From Azolla caroliniana (lineage: Eukaryota; Polypodiophyta): a stretch of 64,000 nt of DNA. The notes under the pieces are model-generated. The model was given only the letters and a program-made list of their open reading frames with translations. It ran no database searches and was not told the origin of the DNA. This document shows positions 34,200 to 44,001 of this stretch, piece by piece. The first letter of the stretch is position 1, and each line of letters opens with the position of its first letter. The stretch lies in contig JBHGNT010000001.1 in the NCBI GenBank assembly GCA_043228905.1, forward strand, positions 18,228,001 through 18,292,000, written 5' to 3'. Both the position numbers and the translations under genes were made by a program.

Positions 34200-35662
34200 T
34201 ATGAGATGAGGTTCAAGATCAGGTTACTATGGTAACACAAAGGTGTTTTAAAAACCATGGGGGTGACAAATTAATGTTTTTCTCTAATCTCTATATTTAT
34301 TTTTTCATGGCAGCTCCCCGAGGTTCAACCATATATGTCCGCGTCATGAGTAGTTTATACACAAAAAAAATGTTAACAATAAACTATGTTTCGGTGCCCA
34401 CATATGTGGTTTCGGCTCCTTAAGTCCTATTACGAGGACCCCGAAGTGCACTTAGACCTCAAGTGTAAACTCATGTTATAATCATATGTATCAACGATGT
34501 TGTATGGTCTTGGTCATATTTGAACTCGAGACCTCGAGAACAAATGCATTAAACACTTGAGCCAATCAAGTAGTTTGCTCTTCTTGAATGTTTAATGTTT
34601 CATGCGTATAAGAGATATGCGAGGAATTTGCCCAAATATGCTTTATTAAAAGAAACATATATGTCAAGAGTCCTTATTTCCCCCTCATTTACTACAAAAT
34701 ATGTTGGTACATTACCTAACCTCAAGTCTCGTAATTACGAGGGTATACGCCAAAGTGCAACCTAATGGTCAAGCCAAATGAGCCCTCTTTTCGTAGTAGG
34801 CCCACGTGGCCCATCACATGGTTATGTCATTATGAATGCCTCTCGTAACAATGATCTCATGGTGACATCGTATCCATGTAACGAGGGAGGAAAGTTGGAT
34901 ATGTGTGTTATATGAATGACCTCACATGAAGTGGGTCAAACCCTATGTTCTCAACATGATTGTGGCTATAGGCATTTCTTTACGTAATAAAATCGAAGTC
35001 ACCAACAGGAATGTCGACAATAAAAAATTGTTGCAAAAAGGGATGGTGAGAACGCCATTCTCACAAAAATGTGAGGACGGCCGGCCACCAAGATCCTTTT
35101 CTGGACAAGGACAACATTCGATAGAAATCACGTAATATCATATATACACGTATGTTTACTTATCACATATATACGATCAAATACGTATACACGTGATCAC
35201 ATATGCATACATTAAACAAATCATTACATCAAATAGCCAGAAATGATGTAATCGAGATACGTAATCGAGGCATATACCGTCTACGCACACGAACCATCCA
35301 AAAATAAGGGTTTATCGTGATACGCAATTGAGGTATTAACCTCATGCGCAGACGACACTAATCACATATTTAATATATGTCAAATGAGGTATTGACCTCA
35401 TACACATATATAAACGTTTTATTTAACCAATTAATTACCACTTCAACATCATTGAATTAATGAAAACAATTACATATAAACTATACACATGATTAGATGG
35501 GAGAGGAAAAAATAGAAAAAAAGAAGAAGGAAAGATTACCGAAGTTCCTTTGTGGATCGTTGTTTGGATCAAGGCCAACCCCACATCGATTGATCACCAT
35601 CAATCAACAAAACAAAAACCAACAAAAGAAACATTAGAACATAGGCTCTAAAACGAACTATT
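34200..35662 (-). other. chromovirus D 5' leader (untranslated)
   Basis: About 1.4 kb lies between LTR and gag with no ORF. It holds a tRNA-like stretch near 34,500-34,580 (minus strand GGTCTCGAGTTCAAATA) and GAGGTATTGACCTC hairpin motifs near 35,324-35,410. It is homologous to 36,498-37,908 (duplicate) and to the chromovirus C leader at 40,700-41,826 plus 47,416-48,053. Confidence 0.6.
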
Positions 35663-35903
35663 AGAGACATGAACTAATGTAAGCATGAAATAAGGATAAA
35701 AGATAGATCTAGATAGAAAGGAGAGAGAAAAAAAAGGGTGCCCATCCAATCGACCACCCCCGAGCGAGGGGGTCAAGACGGACTCGAGCCTCGATTGGCG
35801 TCCCATACCACCTTCGTGGCATCGAGTCATACCTGGTGCTGGCGCGTGCTCGCTACAAGAGTTAACCAGCCACAAGAAAGAGTCTCGACGTAGTCAACAA
35901 GAT
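35663..35903 (-). mobile_element. truncated chromovirus LTR (unit 1)
   Basis: Minus-strand U5 side ending CATGTCTCTAATA at 35,663. Its U3 half is missing because it is cut at 35,903 by a copia LTR start (TGTTGAGCGTCAAGCTC). Duplicated at 37,909-38,149. Confidence 0.75.
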
Positions 35904-36083
35904 TGTTGAGCGTCAAGCTCAACTGGAGCCGGATCGCCAGAATAAGCCTAAGTCGGCAAGCGAGATGGATCGGTAACTTGTGAGCAACCGAGCCGGCAAA
36001 CAACAGAGCCGGTGAGCTAGGGAGCCGGTTAGCCGGATCCAATCAGTAACCGGAATCCTAGTATTAGTGTAGACTACTAGGCA
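35904..36083 (+). mobile_element. copia LTR 5' fragment (unit 1)
   Basis: It starts TGTTGAGCGTCAAGCTCAAC and runs to CTACTAGGCAATTATAG, resembling the first part of the copia A LTR at 46,993 (GAGCAAGCTCAACCGG, AGACTACTAGG). It ends abruptly at chromovirus RT. Duplicated at 38,150-38,329. Confidence 0.65.
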
Positions 36084-36497
36084 ATTATAGTCATAACGTG
36101 TACGAAATGCCGTTTTAGGAACATCGTCCTCACTTATACGAATTTGATGGTAGCCCGTATGGAGATCAAGTTTCATAAAATACCGAGCTCCTTGGAGAAG
36201 ATCAATTAGACCGTTAGCCGGGGGCAATGGATATGAATTCTTGATCGTCACATACGCCATATGCCCTCTTTCTTTTTTACCAAGAGAACAGGTGCATCCC
36301 GTGGAGATTTACTATAACGTATATAACCCATTCGTAAATAGTCCTTGAGTTGCTTAGATACCTCATCCTCTTTGGATCGACTTAAGCGATAAGGAGGTAT
36401 ACTTATTGGTGCAACGCTAGGTACAATATCTATATGATGGTCTATATTACGTTTAGGAGGTAACCCATGTGGTAGTTCACTCGGAAGAACATCACGA
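36084..36497 (-). pseudogene. pol: chromovirus RT fragment (unit 1)
   Basis: The minus strand reads [28 protein letters not shown] and [18 protein letters not shown] with KTAFRTRY. About 27 bp are deleted between WRM and TIKNSYP compared with 28,890, where [12 protein letters not shown] is present. Identical to 38,330-38,743. Confidence 0.8.
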
Positions 36498-37908
36498 AAA
36501 CCATGGGGGTGACAAATTAATGTTTTTCTCTAATCTCTATATTTATTTTTTCATGGCAGCTCCCCGAGGTTCAACCATATATGTCCGCGTCATGAGTAGT
36601 TTATACACAAAAAAAATGTTAACAATAAACTATGTTTCGGTGCCCACATATGTGGTTTCGGCTCCTTAAGTCCTATTACGAGGACCCCGAAGTGCACTTA
36701 GACCTCAAGTGTAAACTCATGTTATAATCATATGTATCAACGATGTTGTATGGTCTTGGTCATATTTGAACTCGAGACCTCGAGAACAAATGCATTAAAC
36801 ACTTGAGCCAACCAAGTAGTTTGCTCTTCTTGAATGTTTAATGTTTCATGCGTATAAGAGATATGCGAGGAATTTGCCCAAATATGCTTTATTAAAAGAA
36901 ACATATATGTCAAGAGTCCTTATTTCCCCCTCATTTACTACAAAATATGTTGGTACATTACCTAACCTCAAGTCTCGTAATTACGAGGGTATACGCCAAA
37001 GTGCAACCTAATGGTCAAGCCAAATGAGCCCTCTTTTCGTAGTAGGCCCACGTGGCCCATCACATGGTTATGTCATTATGAATGCCTCTCGTAACAATGA
37101 TCTCATGGTGACATCGTATCCATGTAACGAGGGAGGAAAGTTGGATATGTGTGTTATATGAATGACCTCACATGAAGTGGGTCAAACCCTATGTTCTCAA
37201 CATGATTGTGGCTATAGGCATTTCTTTACGTAATAAAATCGAAGTCACCAACAGGAATGTCGACAATAAAAAATTGTTGCAAAAAGGGATGGTGAGAACG
37301 CCATTCTCACAAAAATGTGAGGACGGCCGGCCACCAAGATCCTTTTCTGGACAAGGACAACATTCGATAGAAATCACGTAATATCATATATACACGTATG
37401 TTTACTTATCACATATATACGATCAAATACGTATACACGTGATCACATATGCATACATTAAACAAATCATTACATCAAATAGCCAGAAATGATGTAATCG
37501 AGATACGTAATCGAGGCATATACCGTCTACGCACACGAACCATCCAAAAATAAGGGTTTATCGTGATACGCAATTGAGGTATTAACCTCATGCGCAGACG
37601 ACACTAATCACATATTTAATATATGTCAAATGAGGTATTGACCTCATACACATATATAAACGTTTTATTTAACCAATTAATTACCACTTCAACATCATTG
37701 AATTAATGAAAACAATTACATATAAACTATACACATGATTAGATGGGAGAGGAAAAAATAGAAAAAAAGAAGAAGGAAAGATTACCGAAGTTCCTTTGTG
37801 GATCGTTGTTTGGATCAAGGCCAACCCCACATCGATTGATCACCATCAATCAACAAAACAAAAACCAACAAAAGAAACATTAGAACATAGGCTCTAAAAC
37901 GAACTATT

Positions 37909-38149
37909 AGAGACATGAACTAATGTAAGCATGAAATAAGGATAAAAGATAGATCTAGATAGAAAGGAGAGAGAAAAAAAAGGGTGCCCATCCAATCGAC
38001 CACCCCCGAGCGAGGGGGTCAAGACGGACTCGAGCCTCGATTGGCGTCCCATACCACCTTCGTGGCATCGAGTCATACCTGGTGCTGGCGCGTGCTCGCT
38101 ACAAGAGTTAACCAGCCACAAGAAAGAGTCTCGACGTAGTCAACAAGAT
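37909..38149 (-). mobile_element. truncated chromovirus LTR (unit 2)
   Basis: Duplicate of 35,663-35,903. Confidence 0.75.
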
Positions 38150-38329
38150 TGTTGAGCGTCAAGCTCAACTGGAGCCGGATCGCCAGAATAAGCCTAAGTC
38201 GGCAAGCGAGATGGATCGGTAACTTGTGAGCAACCGAGCCGGCAAACAACAGAGCCGGTGAGCTAGGGAGCCGGTTAGCCGGATCCAATCAGTAACCGGA
38301 ATCCTAGTATTAGTGTAGACTACTAGGCA
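38150..38329 (+). mobile_element. copia LTR 5' fragment (unit 2)
   Basis: Duplicate of 35,904-36,083. Confidence 0.65.
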
Positions 38330-39287
38330 ATTATAGTCATAACGTGTACGAAATGCCGTTTTAGGAACATCGTCCTCACTTATACGAATTTGATGGTAGC
38401 CCGTATGGAGATCAAGTTTCATAAAATACCGAGCTCCTTGGAGAAGATCAATTAGACCGTTAGCCGGGGGCAATGGATATGAATTCTTGATCGTCACATA
38501 CGCCATATGCCCTCTTTCTTTTTTACCAAGAGAACAGGTGCATCCCGTGGAGATTTACTATAACGTATATAACCCATTCGTAAATAGTCCTTGAGTTGCT
38601 TAGATACCTCATCCTCTTTGGATCGACTTAAGCGATAAGGAGGTATACTTATTGGTGCAACGCTAGGTACAATATCTATATGATGGTCTATATTACGTTT
38701 AGGAGGTAACCCATGTGGTAGTTCACTCGGAAGAACATCACGAAAATCATTTAAGATTTCAGGGAGTTGTTGTTGTTCAAAACATGATAATTGAACCGAG
38801 ACATTATCGATATGGTAAACGTGAATGTTCGGATCAAGTACACAATAAAATAAAGTAGAACAAGACAAGTCAGATATTGATGGAGAGGAAACAATCGAAA
38901 GAGATTGTTTTTTAACACATTGAATAAAATGAGTACAATCGTTCAGTACAAAGGAAATGGAATGACGAACCCAATCAATAGACAAAGAAGAGTTTTGATT
39001 ATAAAACTAGGGATAACCTAGTATTACATTAGTGGTACAAAGATTCATTACATGGAAGTCTACTTCCTCTACGTAAGTATCAATAGAAATTCCTAATAAA
39101 TGAATCGCCCCGTTGATGTATTGTACTCTTCCATCAACCAAGTGCACCCTATAGGTGTAATCACTTATGGTGGGTTGGATTCCCCATATCTGAACCAAAT
39201 GATCATTCACAAAATTGGGTGAGCTTCCCGAATCAAATAAAAATTGTATGGGAGATCCATTGATATACCCCTTTGCACGTAGAAAAT
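38330..39287 (-). pseudogene. pol: chromovirus C RT N-terminal part and protease
   Basis: This is the parental RT of the duplicated piece, extended upstream to 38,985 (LSCFEQQQLPEILNDFRDVL). Upstream is the protease frame: IQFLFDSGSSPNFVND (DSG intact) and VDFHVMNLCTTNVILGYP. The protease is interrupted by a solo LTR at 39,288. RT is truncated at 38,330, so YxDD, RNase H and integrase are absent. The same WRM/TIKNSYP deletion as in unit 1 is present. Confidence 0.8.
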
Positions 39288-39686
39288 TGTAGAAAGTAAT
39301 GTGCGGAAGCAAGTATGAAGACAGAACAAAAGGAAGAACAATCAGGTTTAATGGAGAGCTTGAGCTTACGCAGTATACACGGGAGAGACAGAGAGAGTGA
39401 GAGAGAAAACACAAGAACTATATATTAAAGACTCTATTCACCACACTCTATACATATGTGTGTTACATGAACACTTTTATACAAGTCCTCAAAGGACTGA
39501 CCGAAGTACTGACCGTACTTCAATGCTCTTAAAGAGCTCCTACACTAACTCCCAAATATATTCCTCACGAAATATCTTTCCTAACGGCCTCCCGGTTTAC
39601 GCACTCGGCCTAACCGATCGGAACCAACCAATCCGGTCCTCGGCTTCATCAGCCGATCCGGCCGATGTTGAGCTTGTCTCTCAACA
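39288..39686 (-). mobile_element. solo copia-type LTR with perfect 5 bp TSD
   Basis: The minus strand starts TGTTGAGAGACAAGCTC and ends CATTACTTTCTACA, 399 bp. Both flanks are AAAAT (39,283-39,287 and 39,687-39,691). Removing it restores the protease sequence seen intact at 33,040. It contains a TATATTAAAGACTC-like site and GA/CT-rich U5. Confidence 0.9.
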
Positions 39687-40699
39687 AAAATCATTAGGAA
39701 AGAACATTGAAAATTACTTAAATGATGTGTATAGACCTCAAGGACATTAGGAATCTGATCTTTATGGTCTACAACTTTTGCTTTGTTGTCGTGTTGTTTC
39801 CGTTGGAGCTTTCGGCATTGTTCTTTTATATGACCCTTCTTTTTGTAGAATACGCAAAAAGGATTTTTTCGTTTACAATCGCGATCCTTGAGTTCGTTGG
39901 GTGTCTTGCGTTTCCCAACCAACTGCGATTGCTTAGTCCTAGATGCATTGTTGGGTTTGTTATGGTCCTTCGAAGTGCGTTGATAGTGAAGAACTATTTC
40001 AACGACCTTTCGAAGGATTTTGGATCCTTATTGTGCACTATCCAGTGATAGTCCAAATTGGGGATGCCATTGACAAAACAAGCTATTAACAAATTATCCC
40101 CTTCTAGACCTGATTTTTGTATTTGGGTTCTAGCATGGTGGACATTGTCTTCTAGTGAGGAAAACTTCCTGCTAGAGAGGTTCATTAAAGCTTGTGCTAC
40201 CTCGGTTCAAGATGGAGGTTGCAGAAATTGGCCCTTAAAAACTGTGACAAAATCTGTCCAGGTTCGGGCACTTTCCCCAAAGTTCGGAGCCCACGCCACC
40301 AGGTAACGGCCTTACCTCCTAGTTCTGGTCTGACATATGCAATCTTCGTACTATCTGGCATAGGATAGAGCTCAAAATGAGACTCCCATTGGCCCAACTA
40401 CATGCAGAGATTGCTTCTTTGGTTATTTCCTTTCTTTCTCCCATAAATGGCTTTACGACAAATGATGGTTCACCCTGACGCTCATCGGGTCTATTAGTGT
40501 CACATTGTAAACTAATGACACGTGCCTCGAGAGAACTTTGAGATTGCTGAAGTTCGGACATCTGATGAGCGGTTGAACTAAGGAAATTTTGTATTTGTAA
40601 GAGATACGACTCAATGGAGATTGCTCCAGGAGGATTTCCTTGAGTTCCTTACGCTTGAGCGGATGACGTCGGGTCGTTATTGTCACCCATTGAATGATT
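39687..40699 (-). pseudogene. gag: chromovirus C gag
   Basis: Blocks match gag D: NLSSRKFSSLEDNVHHAR, NLLIACFVNGIPN, ELYPMPDSTKIAYVRPELGG and TWWRGLRTLGK. The zinc knuckle is CVFYKKKGHIKEQC, where the second Cys is Tyr (TGC to TAC), so zinc binding is lost. Multiple frameshifts are present. The N-terminus begins near 40,690, after which the leader continues to 41,826. Confidence 0.8.
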
Positions 40700-41826
40700 A
40701 TTTTTGGCGAAGAAATAGGATAAGGTCAGGCATATAGTCATAACATCAAGTCGTGATGTAAACATATCATGGGCCAACATTAATCGATATCATGATCTCA
40801 AGTCAATACCCTGCTAGACGTATGAGATAAGGTTCAAGATCAGGTTATTATAGTAACACAAAGATGTTTTAAAAACCATGGGGGTCACAAATGAATGTCT
40901 TTCCCTGATCTCTATATCAATTTTTTTCATGGCGGCTCCTCGATTCTCAACCATGTATGTTCGTGTCATGAATAGTTTATACACGAAAAAAATGTTAACA
41001 ATAAAGTTAACTATGTTTCTGTGCCCGCGTATGTTCGCGTCATGAATAGTTTTTACACGAAAATCTTTTTAACAATAAACTATGTTTTTGTGCCCACATA
41101 TGTGGTTTCGGCTCTTTAATTCCTATTATGAGGACCCCGAACTGCATTTAGACCTAAAGTTTAAACGTGTATTATATTCATATGTATCAACAATGTTGTA
41201 TGGTCTTGGTCATATTTGAACTCGAGACCTCGAGAACAAATGCATTAAACACTTGAGCTAACCAAATAAGTTGCTCGTGTTGAACGTTCAATGTTTTATG
41301 CGTATAAGAGATATGCGAGGCATTTGCCCATATGTGTTTTTTTAAAAGAAACATATATGTCAAGAGTCCTTATTTCCCCCTCATTTACCACAAACTATGT
41401 TGGTACGTTACCTAACCTCAGGTCTCATAATTACAATGGCATACACCAAAGTGCAACCTAATGGTCAAGCCAAATGATCCCTCTTTTTGTAGTAGGACCA
41501 CGTGGCCCATCACATGGTTACGTCATTACGAATGCCTTTCGTAAGAATGATCTCATGGTGGCATCATATCCATGTAATGAGGGATGGATGTTGGATATGT
41601 GTGTCTTGGGAGTGAACTCACATGAAGTGGGTCAAGCCCTACGTTCTCACCATCATTGTGGCTATGATTGTTTCGTTACGTAAGGAAATCGAAGTGACCA
41701 ACGGGGACGTCAACAAAAAAGATTCTTTAAAAAAGGATGATGACACGCCATTCTCACAAAAATGTGAGGACGGACACCAATATCCTTTCCCCGAAAAGGA
41801 CAACATTCGATATAGAAATTACGTTA
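40700..41826 (-). other. chromovirus C leader, left part
   Basis: Homologous to the leader at 34,200-35,160, including the tRNA-like stretch near 41,215-41,280. One segment (GTTCGCGTCATGAATAGTTT) is locally duplicated at about 40,960 and 41,035. It is interrupted at 41,826 by copia A and resumes at 47,416. Confidence 0.65.
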
Positions 41827-42160
41827 TGTCGAGTGAGCAAGCTCAACCGGATCCGGATCGGCATCTAAGAGGATGAGCTGGATCAGTATCCGGAAACAAA
41901 CGGCTGGATCAGGGAGACGGATTCGAGTGCGAACCGGAAGCCTAGTAGTACTTCTATCAGTCCTTTTGAGGACTTGTATAAATAATGTTGTTTAGCACAT
42001 TGTATGTACAAAGTGTTTTTATTATTTTGAATCTACGTTTACGTTCTGCTCTCTCTGTCTCTCCCGCGTATGATCTCTGTGTATTAAGCTTCTCCATTAA
42101 ACCTTCATCTTATTCTCTGTTGCAATCCGGCTGAACCAATTCTGTCTAAATGCTTCCGCA
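41827..42160 (+). mobile_element. copia A 5' LTR
   Basis: It runs from TGTCGAGTGAGCAAGCTC to TGCTTCCGCA. Compared with the 423 bp 3' LTR it lacks about 90 bp in U3. The TSD CGTTA (41,822-41,826) matches CGTTA at 47,416-47,420. TGTATAAATAATG is the likely TATA site. Confidence 0.85.
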
Positions 42161-42162
42161 CG

Positions 42163-42174
42163 TGGTATCAAAGC
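42163..42174 (+). promoter_or_regulatory. copia A primer-binding site
   Basis: TGGTATCAAAGC, two bases after the LTR, is a one-mismatch copy of TGGTATCAGAGC, complementary to the 3' end of initiator tRNA-Met. Confidence 0.8.
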
Positions 42175-42256
42175 TCGAGGGTTGAGAACCTTTGTAGCCG
42201 ACACTTGCTTTCGTAGACGAACCCTAGAACCCCGTAACAACAAATAGAGAGAAGAT

Positions 42257-43060
42257 ATGGACAAAGGAATGGCAAGTTCACTTCCAACAGAGAAGCTCGA
42301 CCGGAGCAACTACGCACGGTGGTCATACAAGATGCACCAATACTTGTTGGGGCATGGATATTGGAGCTTCGTGGAACAAACGAACGAGGTAGCGCTGGAG
42401 CCGGCACACGAGGACTTCCCGGTATAGGAGCAAGGAGTGAGCTGAGTATTGGACTTTCTCACGTCCTGTGTGCACGACCAAATGCTTAGCTACGTAAAGG
42501 ATGCCAAAACGCCAAAGGAGGCCTGGGGAAATCTGAGGATGATTTTCGCCGCGAGTACCACAACCCATAAGTTGCAGCTCCGGCAAGAGCTGAACAACAT
42601 CCGGCAAAGAGACATGTGGGTTACGGATTACACCACCAAGATAAAGGAGATTTGTGATGCACTCGGGTCCATCAACATGACAGTGGACGAAGACGAGGTG
42701 GTACAAATCTGCCTCGGTGGTCTAGTACAAATGTACGGGCCATCGACTTTCTTCGAGTTGCAATCGATGCTGATGATCAAAGAAAACCACATGACTGGGT
42801 CGAGGACCAGTCAATTGGACAACCGGATGATGTACACGGAGATAGATCAGCCCCATGGACATGATGGACGAGGTGGGTCGGCACGCAATGGAGGCGGCCG
42901 ACAAGAGCAAGATCGGAGGCATAGACATAGTGCCAATGGCAGTTCCGAACCTTCCACAAGCATGGAGATTCAAAGCAGCATCGGAAGCAGGCAAGGAAAA
43001 GCTGACACGGAATGTTGGTACTATGGCAAAAAGGGCCACAGGGAAAGCAAGTGCTAGAAG
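42257..43060 (+). pseudogene. gag: copia A gag
   Basis: ATG at 42,257 (MDKGMASSLPTEKLDRSNYA). Then come YLLGHGYWSFVE, the UBN2-type block MLSYVKDAKTPKEAWGNL and LRQELNNIRQRDMWVTDYTT. The zinc knuckle CWYYGKKGHRESKC has Cys to Tyr (TGT to TAT). Stops near 42,424 and 42,442 and a frameshift near 42,880 disable it. Close relative of copia B gag at 49,397. Confidence 0.85.
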
Positions 43061-43579
43061 AAGCGTGCCGATTCAGACAAATCCGGATTCGGAAAAACCG
43101 GTCGGGAAAATCAGCAAAGCGTGCACTAAGCAGAAGGATCGGAAGGATCCGGAACTGAGAAGTCGTGATCAAAGACGTGGCGAACCCCATGAAGAAGACT
43201 ACTTCCAAATCGAAGGAAGTATGGTACGTCGAACCACATGACGAGCCACGAAGAGTGGTTCTCATTTCTAGAGAAACCGGATCAACCGGGAGTTGTTGAA
43301 ACCGGAGACACCACTCCTCACCTGATTTTGCATGTCAGAGAAGTCCCTTTGAGCCATGTCAGATAGAGGGGGAAGCTGATGATCGTATTACATGTTGCAA
43401 CAATCACAAAGAACTTGGTACCAGGGTATGCATGTGCGGTTTATGCACCTCGGGTGCTTCATCAAGGAAGAAGGCCGGATAACTGCGCAACGGCGCAGAG
43501 AACGGAGGGTGTTCATCCTTGTTACCGGCCGGCAAAGGAGTCCAGAGTGGGAAACGGAGAGCTAATTAAGTAGTAGGAA
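43061..43579 (+). pseudogene. pol: copia A protease region, truncated
   Basis: Pieces NHMTSHEEWFSFLEKPDQPG, VVETGDTTPH and VATITKNLV match the protease-to-integrase segment of copia B (50,430-50,620). The WYVDSGA catalytic segment is damaged. The frame is lost at the gypsy LTR at 43,580. Integrase, RT and RNase H are all missing from copia A. Confidence 0.75.
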
Positions 43580-43950
43580 TGTGGTTGTAATTAAGCTATG
43601 AGTGTGGACGGACGGACCGGAATCGGTATGCCGTTCCGGATCCAGACCGATCCCAAACAAGTGCGGATGGCACTGTTTTGTAATACAGACTGGAAACCTA
43701 TTTAAAGGGCCCGGATACAATGTAATAGTTAGCGGTTAATTAATGAAAGCTTAAGCGTTGTTATATCTCTGTCAATTGTTGTTCTGTCTTAATTGTATAT
43801 CTTACGCGTGTTATGAAGACGATCCTAATAAGTAACTTAACTAAGTCGGATTAAGCGTTGAAGTCTAATCCGGTTGCCGTAACACCCTTTGGTAAAGTGT
43901 CTCACGTAGACACCCTGTGTTAGGCCATTGTCCGGCCCGAAGAGTTAACA
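43580..43950 (+). mobile_element. gypsy copy 3 5' LTR
   Basis: It runs from TGTGGTTGTAATTAAGC to GAGAGTTAACA-like end at 43,950, with a CCTATTTAAAGGG promoter. TTTTTGGCGACCACGACTCC follows directly, the signature leader of Tat-type gypsy elements. The start is inferred from position only. Confidence 0.6.
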
Positions 43951-44001
43951 CAGTTTTTGGCGACCACGACTCCTGTTTTTGCAGCGAACGACAGCACGGA
44001 T

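Larger units (their letters stand above)
34252..36497. repeat. 2,246 bp tandem duplication, unit 1
   Basis: The sequence from CCATGGGGGTGACAAATT to CATCACGAAAA is repeated immediately at 36,498-38,743 with a constant 2,246 bp offset. The copies look identical except at least one substitution (T at 34,566, C at 36,812). The unit joins chromovirus leader, truncated LTR, a copia LTR fragment and RT. An AAAA run at the junction suggests a microhomology-mediated origin. Confidence 0.9.
36498..38743. repeat. 2,246 bp tandem duplication, unit 2
   Basis: Second copy of the unit at 34,252. To its right the sequence changes to TCATTTAAGATTTC, which continues the chromovirus C pol frame. Unit 2 is therefore joined to the parental RT, and unit 1's right end is the duplicated one. 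Confidence 0.9.

Noticed and set aside
34252-38743. Pure assembly artefact for the tandem duplication
   Set aside because: At least one base differs between units, so it is not a simple copy error. It is kept as a finding because only long reads can settle it.
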